DNA of 64,000 nucleotides from Paenibacillus sp. GP183 (lineage in GTDB: Bacteria; Bacillota; Bacilli; Paenibacillales; NBRC-103111). Of the stretch, positions 63,647-64,000 are shown piece after piece. The position numbers and the translations under genes are program-made. Under the pieces are notes generated by a model. It was not told the DNA's origin. It worked only from the letters and a program-made list of their open reading frames with translations, and ran no database searches. The stretch spans positions 5,004,501 to 5,068,500 of the forward strand of contig NZ_FNSW01000001.1 of assembly GCF_900104695.1 (NCBI RefSeq). The letters are read 5' to 3'. How positions within the stretch are numbered: position 1 is the first letter of the stretch; every line of letters begins with the position of its first letter.

Positions 63647-64000
63647 ATGTTTCGTCAAATCATGCTGCCTACCCTGCAGCCGTCTCCTTATTTCATTTTT
63701 CCGGAATCAATTGGCTTCTATTGGGATAACCCCCAGCACTCCGTGGACCGGGCAGAGGGACAATGGTCAACGTTCAGCCTTCATTTTATTATCGAAGGAA
63801 AGGGATTTGTGGAAAAAGACGGAGAATTGTTCCCGCTGCAAAAAGGTGACGCTTTTTTGTATGTTCCGTTTCAAAAGCAGCGGTACTACAGCAGCAAGGA
63901 AGATCCCTGGGATATCAGGTGGGTGCACTTTTATGGAGGTAAAATCAAGGAATTTCTCTACGAAAGGGGATTCCACAGCAATCTGTGGACGCTTCACCGT
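63647..64000 (+). CDS. AraC family transcriptional regulator (cut by window end)
   Basis: 118 codons are visible from ATG 63647 (AAAGGAG 8 nt upstream). The AraC-type cupin domain shows: SLHFIIEGKGFVEKDGELFP, LQKGDAFLYVPFQKQRYY and WVHFYGGKIKEFL. The HTH domain lies beyond the window. It is divergent from the Gfo/Idh-aldo/keto reductase operon, with a very AT-rich 133-bp promoter region between, so it likely controls that operon. Confidence 0.85.
   Translation, partial: MFRQIMLPTLQPSPYFIFPESIGFYWDNPQHSVDRAEGQWSTFSLHFIIEGKGFVEKDGELFPLQKGDAFLYVPFQKQRYYSSKEDPWDIRWVHFYGGKIKEFLYERGFHSNLWTLHR

Overview
The window reads as a chromosomal segment of a spore-forming Bacillota, most likely Paenibacillus or a close relative. 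The evidence is gene content and order (spoVB, comN, secD, secF, recJ, apt, relA, dtd, hisS, aspS, tcdA, rarA, cymR, iscS, alaS, ireB, ruvX, DUF1292, mltG, two U32 peptidase-family genes, pbpI), T-box leaders, frequent TTG/GTG starts behind strong Shine-Dalgarno sites, sda, and an SDS-free tRNA/cell-wall backbone that matches the Bacillus subtilis yrv/yrr region. All identifications are from reading the sequence; no database was searched.

Layout. 1-34.4 kb is the conserved housekeeping block: sporulation flippase and ComN, Sec auxiliary proteins, recombination and nucleotide salvage, stringent response, tRNA synthetases behind T-boxes, tRNA thiolation and sulfur supply (cymR, iscS, mnmA), then alaS-ireB-ruvX-DUF1292 pair-mltG-trhP1-trhP2. 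Compared with B. subtilis, secD and secF are split, mnmA sits inverted between rarA and cymR, and the trmR (yrrM) methyltransferase expected before trhP1 is absent. 34.5-41.7 kb holds a chemoreceptor, the class B penicillin-binding protein PbpI, a KinB-like kinase, the lipoyl-relay enzyme LipL and an esterase. 41.9-46.8 kb is a complete pyruvate dehydrogenase operon (pdhABCD), which LipL would serve. 46.9-51.1 kb is a divergent glycerophosphodiester system (ugpA-ugpE-ugpB against ugpQ) with PhoP-box-like repeats between the arms. 51.1-52.2 kb holds an SMR efflux gene behind a long structured leader with a terminator, and the sporulation checkpoint gene sda. 52.3-64 kb is an accessory sugar-acid region: an AraC regulator, two tandem almost identical insertion sequences, then fucU-uxaB-(truncated uxaA)-lgoD-like-hyi-like, an aldo/keto reductase, a Gfo/Idh oxidoreductase and a second AraC gene cut by the window end.

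The most interesting material is non-coding. (1) Three copies of a ~170 bp element at 8.4, 9.0 and 26.6 kb each carry a 20-bp-stem hairpin whose arms differ between copies by compensatory changes. (2) Three copies of an ~80 bp element lie 74-99 nt upstream of secD, rarA and pbpI, always in gene orientation. (3) Short palindromes spaced 40-60 bp form arrays at 8.6, 18.8 and 61.1 kb; the 8.6 and 61.1 kb arrays have different sequences but nearly the same 50/60/50 spacing. (4) The SMR leader (51.13-51.51 kb) has a near-consensus promoter, a multi-branched fold and a terminator, and matches no riboswitch class I recognise. (5) The L-galactonate/tagaturonate operon carries only the first ~40 codons of uxaA, and the IS pair has split its likely AraC regulator from its promoter.
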